Under the pieces are notes generated by a model that made no database searches, was not told where the DNA came from, and saw nothing but the letters and a program-made list of their open reading frames with translations. A program made the position numbers and the translations under genes. From an uncultured Bacteroidales bacterium (GTDB lineage: Bacteria > Bacteroidota > Bacteroidia > Bacteroidales > F082): DNA of 64,000 bases. This document shows positions 24,273 to 32,618 of the stretch, one piece after another (the first letter of the stretch is position 1; the number at the start of each line of letters is the position of its first letter). The stretch covers positions 1 through 64,000 of the forward strand of contig CAJOIS010000009.1 in the NCBI GenBank assembly GCA_905234645.1, in the 5' to 3' direction.

Positions 24273-25555
24273 TGTTCAAGAAGTTACTTGGAACAGGAGC
24301 AGCTAGGGTGGTCAATGTGCTGACGCAGTTGGCCACCCTCATCATGGGCACCAAGTTTCTCGGTGCCGTGGAATGGGGCACGGCCTTCATCGCGCAGACC
24401 GATATTACCTTTTTGTTGATTGGCATCGAGCTTATCGCCGGCAGTGGACTGGTGTATTTCACACCACGCAAGAAACTTAACACGCTGATGTCGATTTCTT
24501 ACGGTTGGATTGGTGCCGTCATGCTGCTTTACCTGCTGCTGTTCCAAGTATTCTCCTTCTTCCCTACATTTTACCATTACATCGTCCCTGAAGGCTATGC
24601 TTGGCTCGTCCTGTTGATGACCTTTGTCTACAGCCTGCACGAGTTCAACCTCAACCATGCCCTTGGAAAAGAGAAAGTTGCAACATATAACTGGCTGTTT
24701 CTCATCCAGATACTTACCCAAGTCTCCATGATGGCAGTGTTCATCTTCGCCTTGAATTTGAGGACGGCCAAAGCCCTGCTCTACTCACAACTTTGCGGTT
24801 ATAGCCTCGCCTTGGTCATTGGCTGGATTCTGCTGCTACCCAACCTGAAACATGAGGAACGTGAACCCTTGAAAGACAGCTTGAAAGAAATGCTACATTA
24901 CGGGGCATTCTTGCAACTCTCCACATTGGTCAGTACGCTGAACAAACGTTTGAGCCTCTATCTGTTGAACACGCACTGCGACGACAAATCCATCGGCGTG
25001 TATGCCTCGGGAACACAGGTCACGGAAGGTGTGAACATCGTGGGACAGAGTATCGGCTTGGTGGAGTTTTCCGCTTTGAGCAACACCGAAAAAGCGCAAC
25101 GCGCCGCATTGCTCACCTTGCGTTTCATGAAGCTCGCAGTTCTGTTGACCTTCACTGCTCTGTTGGTGATTTGCCTGCTTCCGACATCCTTCTTTGAATG
25201 GGTTTTTTCAGGTGAATTTGCCGATATTCGCCCTGTCATCCTTTTGATGGCGCCAGGCATTGTGTTTTTCTCCGCGCACACCGTTCTGGCCAACTATTTC
25301 TCCGGCACAGGCAAGCCGAAATACAACCTCTACGCCTCCCTCATCGGGCTTTCTGTCACCTTGGTTTCAGCATTCATTTTGATTCCACGGTTGGGCATTC
25401 GTGGTGCAGCCATCACCACCACACTGACCTACACGGCATTGTTCGTTTACCAATGGATTGTGTTCCATCGCCTGACGGGAAGTAAACTGAGACAGCTTGT
25501 GATTACCAAAGACGACTTGGTGTGGGCTACCACCGAAATCAAGCAGTTGTTTTAA
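24272..25555 (+). CDS. Polysaccharide flippase (PST/MATE-like)
   Basis: The 427-residue product is almost entirely membrane-spanning (about 12 helices) and resembles lipopolysaccharide/O-antigen flippases of the MOP superfamily: an N-terminal GTGAARVVNVLTQL segment and a C-terminal IPRLGIRGAAITTTLTY segment are typical. It would flip lipid-linked glycans across the inner membrane. It is coupled to the sugar permease by a one-base overlap, an unusual partner, since no other glycan-assembly genes are nearby. Confidence 0.82.
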   Translation: MFKKLLGTGAARVVNVLTQLATLIMGTKFLGAVEWGTAFIAQTDITFLLIGIELIAGSGLVYFTPRKKLNTLMSISYGWIGAVMLLYLLLFQVFSFFPTFYHYIVPEGYAWLVLLMTFVYSLHEFNLNHALGKEKVATYNWLFLIQILTQVSMMAVFIFALNLRTAKALLYSQLCGYSLALVIGWILLLPNLKHEEREPLKDSLKEMLHYGAFLQLSTLVSTLNKRLSLYLLNTHCDDKSIGVYASGTQVTEGVNIVGQSIGLVEFSALSNTEKAQRAALLTLRFMKLAVLLTFTALLVICLLPTSFFEWVFSGEFADIRPVILLMAPGIVFFSAHTVLANYFSGTGKPKYNLYASLIGLSVTLVSAFILIPRLGIRGAAITTTLTYTALFVYQWIVFHRLTGSKLRQLVITKDDLVWATTEIKQLF

Positions 25556-25564
25556 TTTTTTTCG

Positions 25565-25572
25565 TACCTTTG
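25565..25572 (+). promoter_or_regulatory. -7 promoter box for parE
   Basis: TACCTTTG, perfect match, 17 bp before the ATG at 25589 and only 10 bp after the flippase stop. Confidence 0.8.
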
Positions 25573-25588
25573 CAGAAATAAGATTTTT

Positions 25589-27517
25589 ATGAGCGAAATC
25601 AACGACGACGACATCTTCAACCCCAACGAAGACCCCATTCCAACCACTGAAAACTATAACGACGACAGCATCGTGCACCTTGAGGACATGGAGCACATCC
25701 GTCGCCGCCCGGGCATGTATATCGGCAAACTCGGTGACGGTGCCTCGCAGGACGACGGCATCTATGTGCTTATCAAAGAGGTGATTGACAACTCCATCGA
25801 CGAGTTTACCTCCGGCTTCGGCAGAAAAATCGAGGTGACCGTCAACAAGGCGGAGAAGAAAGTCAGCATCCGAGACTATGGCCGCGGTATCCCGTTGGGT
25901 AAGTTGAAAGAAGCCGTCTCGCAACTCAACACCGGTGCCAAATACGACAGCAAGGTGTTCCAGAAGTCCGTTGGTTTGAACGGTGTCGGTACCAAGGCCG
26001 TCAACGCGCTCTCGTCCTATTTCAAGGTGCAGGCTATCCGCGAGGGCAAGACGCGTATCGTGGAGTTCGCCCAAGGCAAAATGGTCAGCGACACGGGCAT
26101 CATCCCCTCCGACGGTGACACTGGCACTTTAACCGAGTTCATTCCTGACTCCGCATTATTCGGCAACTACCACTACGTTGATGAATACATAGAGAAGCGC
26201 ATCTGGAACTACGCCTACCTTAACCGTGGCTTAAGTCTGATATACAACGACAAGCGCTATTATTCCAAGAACGGCCTCCTTGACCTTTTGCAGAACAACA
26301 TGGAAGGCGAAGGTCTCTACCCCATCATCCATATCAAGGACGGCGACTTCGAGGCCGCTTTCACGCATGTCAACGGACAGTCGAGCGACTACTTCTATTC
26401 CTTCGTCAACGGACAGCATACCACCGAGGGCGGCACACACCAGTCTGCCTTCCGCGAGGGCTATGCCCGCGTGGTGCGCGAGTTTTACCAAAAGGAATAC
26501 GAGCCTGCCGACATCCGCCAGGGTTTGGTATGCGCCTTGTGCGTGAGAATTCAGGAGCCCGTCTTTGAGGCCCAAACGAAGACCAAGCTCGGCTCCACCC
26601 ACCTCGCCCCCAACAACCCCGACGGTAGCAACGACAGCCCCGTCTTGAAGACCTATGTTTTCGACATCCTGAAACGCCATTTGGACAATTACCTGCACAA
26701 GAACCCCGAAACGGTTAGTGTTTTGCAGGCGAAGATCCAAGCCAACGAAAAGGAACGCAAGGAGATTGCTGGTATCAAGAAAGCCGCCCGCGAGAGTGCG
26801 AAGAAAGTCAGCCTGAACAACCGCAAGCTCCGCGACTGCCGCATCCACCTCAACACGACCAACGAGAAGCGCCTCGAAAGTACCATCTTCATCACCGAGG
26901 GTGACTCCGCATCGGGAAGCATCACCAAGAGCCGCGACGTGCAGACCCAGGCCGTGTTCAGCCTGCGTGGTAAGCCGCTCAACTGCTTAGGCATGACCAA
27001 GAAAGTGTGCTACGAGAATGAGGAGTTCAACCTGCTGCAAGCCGCATTGAACATCGACGAGGACATCGAGAACCTGCGCTACAACAACATTGTGATTGCC
27101 ACTGATGCTGATGTGGATGGTATGCACATCCGCCTGCTGTTGCTCACCTTCTTCTTGCAGTTCTACCCCGACCTGGTGCGCAACGGCCATGTTTATATCT
27201 TGCAAACGCCGCTGTTCCGCGTCCGCAACAAGAAGGAGACATACTACTGTTACAACGACGAGGAACGCATTGCCGCAAAAGAAAAATGTGGCAAGCAGGC
27301 TGAAATCACACGATTCAAAGGTTTGGGCGAAATCTCCCCTGATGAATTTCGGGGCTTCATTGGTCCCAACATGCGCTTGGAGCCCGTCATCTTACGCTAT
27401 GACTTCGGCATCAAGGAACTACTGGAATACTACATGGGCAAGAACACCATGGAACGTCAAAAGTTCATCATCGACAATCTGAGGATTGAGGATGATTCGG
27501 AAATGGATAAGATGTAA
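25589..27517 (+). CDS. parE: DNA topoisomerase IV subunit B
   Basis: The 642-residue protein is a type IIA topoisomerase ATPase subunit: [16 protein letters not shown] and [12 protein letters not shown] of the GHKL ATP site, [10 protein letters not shown], the [14 protein letters not shown] lid, a Toprim glutamate ([11 protein letters not shown]) and the metal-binding [10 protein letters not shown], then the [13 protein letters not shown] segment. The length and the lack of a GyrB-type insertion favour topoisomerase IV over gyrase. It has its own promoter and no parC neighbour in the window; a partner would be encoded elsewhere. Confidence 0.88.
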   Translation: MSEINDDDIFNPNEDPIPTTENYNDDSIVHLEDMEHIRRRPGMYIGKLGDGASQDDGIYVLIKEVIDNSIDEFTSGFGRKIEVTVNKAEKKVSIRDYGRGIPLGKLKEAVSQLNTGAKYDSKVFQKSVGLNGVGTKAVNALSSYFKVQAIREGKTRIVEFAQGKMVSDTGIIPSDGDTGTLTEFIPDSALFGNYHYVDEYIEKRIWNYAYLNRGLSLIYNDKRYYSKNGLLDLLQNNMEGEGLYPIIHIKDGDFEAAFTHVNGQSSDYFYSFVNGQHTTEGGTHQSAFREGYARVVREFYQKEYEPADIRQGLVCALCVRIQEPVFEAQTKTKLGSTHLAPNNPDGSNDSPVLKTYVFDILKRHLDNYLHKNPETVSVLQAKIQANEKERKEIAGIKKAARESAKKVSLNNRKLRDCRIHLNTTNEKRLESTIFITEGDSASGSITKSRDVQTQAVFSLRGKPLNCLGMTKKVCYENEEFNLLQAALNIDEDIENLRYNNIVIATDADVDGMHIRLLLLTFFLQFYPDLVRNGHVYILQTPLFRVRNKKETYYCYNDEERIAAKEKCGKQAEITRFKGLGEISPDEFRGFIGPNMRLEPVILRYDFGIKELLEYYMGKNTMERQKFIIDNLRIEDDSEMDKM

Positions 27518-27543
27518 CGATTATTTCAGTTCTTCGGCCTTTC

Positions 27544-27588
27544 GACCCTTTGACAAGCTCAGGGACCTCAGGCTCAGGGACCTCAGGG
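27544..27588. repeat. GACAAGCTCAGGGACC-type repeat
   Basis: CCCTTTGACAAGCTCAGGGA followed by two more CTCAGGGACCTCAGG words. It fills the gap between the converging parE and ABC-F genes and is a recognisable type of dispersed intergenic repeat. Confidence 0.75.
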
Positions 27589-27589
27589 T

Positions 27590-29350
27590 TTATCCTCCGA
27601 TTTCGTCCAATTCAAGCCAACGCAACTCTTTTTCGTCAAGGAGGTCCTTGATTTCCTGCAAGCGGTTGCCCATTTCTTGCAGTTTCTGATAGTCCGTCTC
27701 TCTGTTCAAGGCTTCGGTCAACATTTGTTTTTCAGCTTCAAGGTCGGCCATCTCCTGCGTCAAGGTCTCGTATTCACGTTGTTCCTTAAAGGAACGCTTC
27801 ACCTTCTCACGTTGTTTCACGGGGCGTGGTTCTTCCTTCTTCTGCGTCGATTTTTCCTTCCGCTCCTCTTTGACTTTTGCATCCAAATAGTCTTTATAAT
27901 GACTATAGTTGCCCATGAAGCCTTTCACCATGCCATCACCCTGGAAGACAAAGAGTTGATCAACGACCTCATCCATGAAGAAACGGTCGTGTGAAACCAC
28001 AAGGAGACAGCCTTTATAGCCTTGCAGGAAGTCTTCAAGCTTCTGCAAGGTCAAGAGGTCCAAGTCATTGGTAGGCTCGTCAAGGATAAGGAAATTGGGG
28101 TTCTGCACCAAAATAGTCAACAGATAGAGCCTTCTCTTCTCACCACCGCTGAGCAATGCCACAGGCTGGCGGTGCATCTTATATGGAAAGTTGAAATGCG
28201 CCAACAACTGGTCAGCGGTATAAACTTTGTCCTTGCCGTAGGTCATCACCTCAGCAATATCGCGCACTGTGCTGATGACGGTCTTGCTTTCGTCGAACTG
28301 TATGCCTTCCTGACGGTAGTAGCCGTAGGTCACGGTCTCGCCAGTCTTTACACGTCCACGGTCAGGCTGCAAGGCACCCGTGATGATATTCAAGAAGGTG
28401 GACTTGCCAACGCCATTCTTACCAATCAAGCCAATGCGCTCGCCACGTTTGAAGACATAATCGAAGTCTTTAAGAACAGTTAAGTCACCAAACGACTTCG
28501 ACACATTGCTGAGTTCCAAAATCTTGCCGCCCAAGCGTTGCATCTGCAGGCCAAACTCAAGACGTTCGTCCTGCTCCTGATACTTGGACCTTTCTTTCAG
28601 ATCATAGAAGGCATCGATGCGACTCTTCGACTTGGTGGTGCGAGCTTGCGGCATCCTGCGCATCCATTCCAACTCGTATTTCAGCAGCTGGCTGTTGCGT
28701 TCCGCAGTGGCACGTTTCACCTCCTCGCGCTCGCGACTCTTCTCCACATAATAGTCGAAGTTGCCATTGTGGGTGTACATTACACCTTGATAGAGCTCAA
28801 ATATCTTGTTGCATACCCTGTCAAGGAAATAGCGGTCGTGCGTCACCATGAGCAGCGTCATGCTCGACTGGGTGAGGAATTTCTCCAGCCACTCCACCAT
28901 CTCCACGTCGAGGTGGTTGGTGGGCTCGTCAAGGATGAGGAAATCCGGCTCATGCAACAACACCAAGGCCAAGGCCAAGCGTTTTACTTGTCCGCCCGAA
29001 AGTTCATCGACACTCTGCTCAAGGTTATCCAAGGCGAAGCGGGTCAGATACTGCCGTGCCTTAAGATGTTGTTCTTCGTTGAGGTCGGCCAACAAATCCG
29101 AAATCCGAGTCCCCGCAGGATACACGGGCAACTGCTCCAGGTAGCCGATTTTAATGTCGTTGGCGTAGGTAATCGTCCCGGAATCAGGCGACTCCTGCCC
29201 CACCAAGATCTTCAGCATCGTCGACTTGCCCGAGCCGTTGGTGGCAATCAATGCCGTCTTGTCGCCCTTTTCAATGCCAAAGGTGACATCGGCAAACAGC
29301 GTCTTGATGCCGTACGACTTGGAGATGGAATTGACCGACAGGTAATTCAT
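27590..29350 (-). CDS. ABC-F family ATPase (Uup-like)
   Basis: Two ABC modules are present in 586 residues: Walker A GSGKSTMLK with signature LSGGQVKRLALAL, and Walker A GVGKSTFLN with signature LLSGGEKRRLYLL. Both Walker B motifs end LDEPTNHLD or LDEPTNDLD. No membrane domain exists, and the C-terminal 80 residues are a charged coiled coil (EYETLTQEMADLEAEKQ), as in Uup. ABC-F proteins act on ribosomes or in genome stability. The start ATG overlaps the stop of the VOC gene, so the two form a short operon. Confidence 0.9.
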   Translation of the reverse strand: MNYLSVNSISKSYGIKTLFADVTFGIEKGDKTALIATNGSGKSTMLKILVGQESPDSGTITYANDIKIGYLEQLPVYPAGTRISDLLADLNEEQHLKARQYLTRFALDNLEQSVDELSGGQVKRLALALVLLHEPDFLILDEPTNHLDVEMVEWLEKFLTQSSMTLLMVTHDRYFLDRVCNKIFELYQGVMYTHNGNFDYYVEKSREREEVKRATAERNSQLLKYELEWMRRMPQARTTKSKSRIDAFYDLKERSKYQEQDERLEFGLQMQRLGGKILELSNVSKSFGDLTVLKDFDYVFKRGERIGLIGKNGVGKSTFLNIITGALQPDRGRVKTGETVTYGYYRQEGIQFDESKTVISTVRDIAEVMTYGKDKVYTADQLLAHFNFPYKMHRQPVALLSGGEKRRLYLLTILVQNPNFLILDEPTNDLDLLTLQKLEDFLQGYKGCLLVVSHDRFFMDEVVDQLFVFQGDGMVKGFMGNYSHYKDYLDAKVKEERKEKSTQKKEEPRPVKQREKVKRSFKEQREYETLTQEMADLEAEKQMLTEALNRETDYQKLQEMGNRLQEIKDLLDEKELRWLELDEIGG

Positions 29351-29811
29351 TTGGCGAAACGCTTGACGTATTCAATGGGATACTGCGACTTCTCCGAGAC
29401 CTGCTCCACCGTCATGCCCGACTCGAACAACCTCATGATGACGGCATCCATGGGCTCACCGACTTCGATGATATGAAAGTCCGGGTCATAGAAGCGGACG
29501 ACACGCTGTCCCCAAGGCGCCTCCTCTACAGGATGGACATATTGGATCTCAGGGAATTCCTTCAGGTATTCAAGGAATTTGTCGAAGTCCTTCTCCTCGA
29601 AATACAGCTCTGCGTCATTTGACTTCCTGCGGACATTGTCCGTATGGATCATCTCCTTCCATTTCTTCATCTCTTGCAGGGCGAAACCACCAGAGAATTG
29701 CACGTCCTCACCAAAGTCCATCACGACACGGTCGCCAATCACCTCTTCATAGAAAGTGATTGCCTTTTCCATGTCGGTAACCGCCAGCAGCGGGCATTTG
29801 AATTTCAGCAT
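29347..29811 (-). CDS. VOC/glyoxalase superfamily protein
   Basis: The 154-residue protein has the paired beta-alpha-beta-beta-beta modules of the vicinal oxygen chelate fold: FKCPLLAVTDMEKAITFYE at the N-terminus and RVVRFYDPDFHIIEVGEPMD in the second half, with H and E in ligand-like positions. A C-terminal helical tail (MTVEQVSEKSQYPIEYVKRF) is added. The substrate is unknown; lyase, dioxygenase or resistance-binding roles are possible. It is the first gene of a two-gene unit with the ABC-F gene. Confidence 0.8.
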   Translation of the reverse strand: MLKFKCPLLAVTDMEKAITFYEEVIGDRVVMDFGEDVQFSGGFALQEMKKWKEMIHTDNVRRKSNDAELYFEEKDFDKFLEYLKEFPEIQYVHPVEEAPWGQRVVRFYDPDFHIIEVGEPMDAVIMRLFESGMTVEQVSEKSQYPIEYVKRFAK

Positions 29812-29831
29812 ATTTCTTAGTTTTGATATTG

Positions 29832-29839
29832 CAAAAATA
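29832..29839 (-). promoter_or_regulatory. -7 promoter box for the VOC/ABC-F pair
   Basis: Minus-strand TATTTTTG, about 20 bp before the VOC start codon. Confidence 0.7.
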
Positions 29840-29844
29840 AAAAA

Positions 29845-29870
29845 AGCCTCGCATCCGAAGACACGAGGCT
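29845..29870 (-). terminator. Terminator after the lipoprotein epimerase gene
   Basis: AGCCTCG/CGAGGCT stem with a 12-nt loop, followed on the minus strand by a run of T. It lies 18 bp beyond the epimerase stop and immediately before the VOC promoter. Confidence 0.8.
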
Positions 29871-29887
29871 ATATCTTTTATGAAAAA

Positions 29888-31033
29888 TCATTTCTTCTTC
29901 TCCTTAGGCAACACGGAGAACTTGTAGATACAGAGTTGGTGATACGTGTCGCCAGGATTCAAAACCGGCTTGGGAGCCAATGTGCTGTGGTTGATGGCAT
30001 CCGGGAAATACTGGGTTTCGAGTGCCAGACCTTCACGCATGTTCAAAGGCTTGCCGCACTTGCCAATTCCCTTGCCGTCGAAAAAGTTGCCGCTATAAAA
30101 CTGCAAGCCCACCTGGTCGCTCCAAACCTGCAGCTCACGACCGCTTTCAGGCTCCGTCAGCGTGGCATTCCAAGCATATTCCTTCGGGCTTGTCTTATCC
30201 ATAATCCAGTTGTGGTCGTAACCCTTGGCGTTCTTCAGCTGCTCGTCGTCGGCAGCGATGTTGTCGCCGATACGATGCTTCTCACGGAAATCAAACGGGG
30301 TCTCTTTCACGCCAGAGAACTTACCTGTCGGAACGATGTGTTCGTCAATGGTGGTCATGTAGCGCGAGTTGATCTGAAGCTCGTGATCAATGATGGTGCC
30401 ATTGCCCTCACCCTTCAGGTTGAAGAAGGAATGGTGTGAAAAGTTACACAAGGTCGGGGCGTCAGTGGTGGCGGAATAGCGGATGACAAACTGGTTGTCG
30501 TGCGTCAAAGTATAGCTCATCGTCACCTCGAGGTTGCCGGGGAAACCATCCTCACCGTCGGCAAACACGGTGTGCATCTGAATCACGCTGTCGTTAGTGG
30601 AAACCACGTCCCACACGCGCTTGTCGGCACCGATGAGGCCGCCGTGAAGCGTGTTCTCACCATCGTTTTTCGTCAACTGGTATTCAACGCCGTTCAAAGT
30701 AAAGGTGCCATTGGAAATGCGGTTGGCGCAACGGCCCACCACAGCGCCAAGATAGCGCTCACCATTGTTGTTCAGATATTTGTCGATATGATCATAACCC
30801 AAGACGATGTCTTCAAAACTGCCACGTCTGTCGGGCATCCACAAGGCGACAACACGACCACCGTAGTTGGTGACCTGCATCGTCAGGAAACCATTGTGCA
30901 AGGTATATAACGACACTTGTTTTCCATCCACTTCCTTGTTGAAGTTCTCGGTTGGAATCAGTTTGACTTCTTTCTTGTGGCTGCAACCTACTAACAATAA
31001 GGCAATTGCAAAAATCAATAACGCTTTTTTCAT
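29888..31033 (-). CDS. Exported aldose 1-epimerase (GalM-like lipoprotein)
   Basis: The ATG at 31033 (MKKALLIFAIALLLVGCSHK) gives a clean lipoprotein signal with LVGC, which the track start at 31048 would spoil. The mature domain carries the mutarotase motifs (GRCANRISNGTF, LHGGLIGADKRVWD, NFSHHSFFNLKGEG, LALETQYFPDAIN). It is therefore a cell-envelope sugar mutarotase, distinct from the cytoplasmic copy at 21887-22942. Bacteroidota often have such periplasmic epimerases for glycan breakdown products. It has its own promoter and terminator. Confidence 0.9.
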   Translation of the reverse strand: MKKALLIFAIALLLVGCSHKKEVKLIPTENFNKEVDGKQVSLYTLHNGFLTMQVTNYGGRVVALWMPDRRGSFEDIVLGYDHIDKYLNNNGERYLGAVVGRCANRISNGTFTLNGVEYQLTKNDGENTLHGGLIGADKRVWDVVSTNDSVIQMHTVFADGEDGFPGNLEVTMSYTLTHDNQFVIRYSATTDAPTLCNFSHHSFFNLKGEGNGTIIDHELQINSRYMTTIDEHIVPTGKFSGVKETPFDFREKHRIGDNIAADDEQLKNAKGYDHNWIMDKTSPKEYAWNATLTEPESGRELQVWSDQVGLQFYSGNFFDGKGIGKCGKPLNMREGLALETQYFPDAINHSTLAPKPVLNPGDTYHQLCIYKFSVLPKEKKK

Positions 31034-31068
31034 CTTTTTCGATTTCAAATCTGGTGATTTTGGAGCGG

Positions 31069-31076
31069 CAAAATTA
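31069..31076 (-). promoter_or_regulatory. -7 promoter box for the lipoprotein epimerase
   Basis: Minus-strand TAATTTTG, about 36 bp before the ATG at 31033. Confidence 0.65.
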
Positions 31077-31107
31077 CAAAAACTCTTTCATCCGTGCAAA
31101 CACAATT

Positions 31108-32559
31108 TTATTTTGTTCTCGCAACACATTGATAATCAATGGTCTTATGTCGTTTTAGGAATTCTATCAGCATTTCCTCCGATGTCATGAAGGTGCTCCT
31201 ACCCTCGTCAACACTCTCAATGATAACGGTGGAAGCCATAAAGCTGTTAAAGGCCACCTTATATGTCTTCTTCGTCGAGAAGTTGTCGCCCTCCATATTG
31301 ATCCAAACATTCCTGCCATCGTCACCCACCGTATAGGTCATACCCGACACAAATGATGGATTTCCACCGTTTTTCCTGTAGGAGTTAAGGATGAACTTCT
31401 TCAACTGCTCACCTGTCATCTGATACACAACCACTTCGTTGTTGAACGGGTCAATGGAATAGACATCCTTCACCGTGATGGGGCCTTTCTTAAGATGGTT
31501 GGCTCGCACACCACCCGGGTTCTGGAAGGCGAAGTCGGCACCACTGACTTCACGTATGGCATCGGCTATCATGCTACCTAACTCTTCCTGATTCTCAAAC
31601 TTGGTCAATGCCGTGGCGATAGGCTGGTTCAACGCCGGCGTGTCGTTAAATTCGCTCACCAGTTTCTGGATTTCGGGATTCACCTTCCACACCTTGTTGA
31701 CATCCAATACGATAGCTTCCTTCCTTACCACCTTATGGTCTTTCACTGTCAGCTTCACCAAAGTGGCATATTTCAGGTGCGAGCCCGACTGCGTGATCAA
31801 CACACCATTGGTCTCGGAAGGATTTTCTACTAAGGTGTGTGTATGTCCGCCTATGATGACATCAAGCCAAGGATTGGATTGAGCCAGTTCCATGTCGTCC
31901 TCGTAGCCGCAATGCGAAAGCATGATCACCACATCATTTTGGTTTCTTAGGTATTTGTACTCTGGCACAACCTCTCCAGGACGCCTGAAACTCACCTTGG
32001 CCACATTATTGGGATGTGCGCTCGGGATGCCGTCGTGGCCCACCTCAAGCATGCCAACCACCGCCATCTTCACGCCCTGACGCTCGATGGTGACAAACGG
32101 ATTGACATCAAGGTCGACCGTTACAGGAACGACGACATTGGCACACAGGAACGGGAAATGGGCACGCTTGATGTCGCCCTGTAAGCCGGCAATATTCGAG
32201 TCAAACTCATGGTTGCCAACAGCACTCATGTCAAAACCTGTGCGGTTCATCAACTCGATTATGGGATAGTTGACCGGATCGTATTGGTCGTTGATGGGAT
32301 TGCCCGTGCGGTTGTCACCCGCGGAAAGCAGAAGCAAGTCGGGATAGACGGCTCTCAAGCTGTCGACCAAAGCGGCAAACTTGGGGAATTGGTCGATGCT
32401 GGCGTGCATGTCGTTGACAGAAAGGATGGCAATTTCCGTTGCTCCTTCAACGGATTGGGTTTCAACGGGTTTAGGCTGATCCTCAGACTGGTTGCGGAGG
32501 ACGAGAAACAAGACTATCGCCAACAAAGCGAACATCAACAGCAGTTTCTTTTTATTCAT
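31108..32559 (-). CDS. 5'-nucleotidase/2',3'-cyclic phosphodiesterase family protein
   Basis: The 483-residue product has an N-terminal membrane anchor (LLLMFALLAIVLFLVLR), then a calcineurin-type domain with SVNDMHASI, SAGDNRTG, AVGNHEFD, MLSHCGYE and GGHTHTLV, followed by a 5'-nucleotidase C-terminal domain (ALTKFENQEELGSMIADAI, FQNPGGVRA, FNNEVVVYQMTG). It should hydrolyse nucleotides or other phosphoesters in the periplasm. The first metal site reads NDMHA where D-x-H is usual, which fits the family. It stands alone between the epimerase and the kinase gene. Confidence 0.9.
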   Translation of the reverse strand: MNKKKLLLMFALLAIVLFLVLRNQSEDQPKPVETQSVEGATEIAILSVNDMHASIDQFPKFAALVDSLRAVYPDLLLLSAGDNRTGNPINDQYDPVNYPIIELMNRTGFDMSAVGNHEFDSNIAGLQGDIKRAHFPFLCANVVVPVTVDLDVNPFVTIERQGVKMAVVGMLEVGHDGIPSAHPNNVAKVSFRRPGEVVPEYKYLRNQNDVVIMLSHCGYEDDMELAQSNPWLDVIIGGHTHTLVENPSETNGVLITQSGSHLKYATLVKLTVKDHKVVRKEAIVLDVNKVWKVNPEIQKLVSEFNDTPALNQPIATALTKFENQEELGSMIADAIREVSGADFAFQNPGGVRANHLKKGPITVKDVYSIDPFNNEVVVYQMTGEQLKKFILNSYRKNGGNPSFVSGMTYTVGDDGRNVWINMEGDNFSTKKTYKVAFNSFMASTVIIESVDEGRSTFMTSEEMLIEFLKRHKTIDYQCVARTK

Positions 32560-32603
32560 AGGTCAATGGTGTTTTAATTGGTGGCAAATTTAGGAAAAAG
32601 TTT

Positions 32604-32611
32604 TATTTTTG
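32604..32611 (+). promoter_or_regulatory. -7 promoter box for the hybrid histidine kinase
   Basis: TATTTTTG ending 7 bp before the ATG at 32619, implying an almost leaderless transcript. Confidence 0.7.
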
Positions 32612-32618
32612 CGGCATC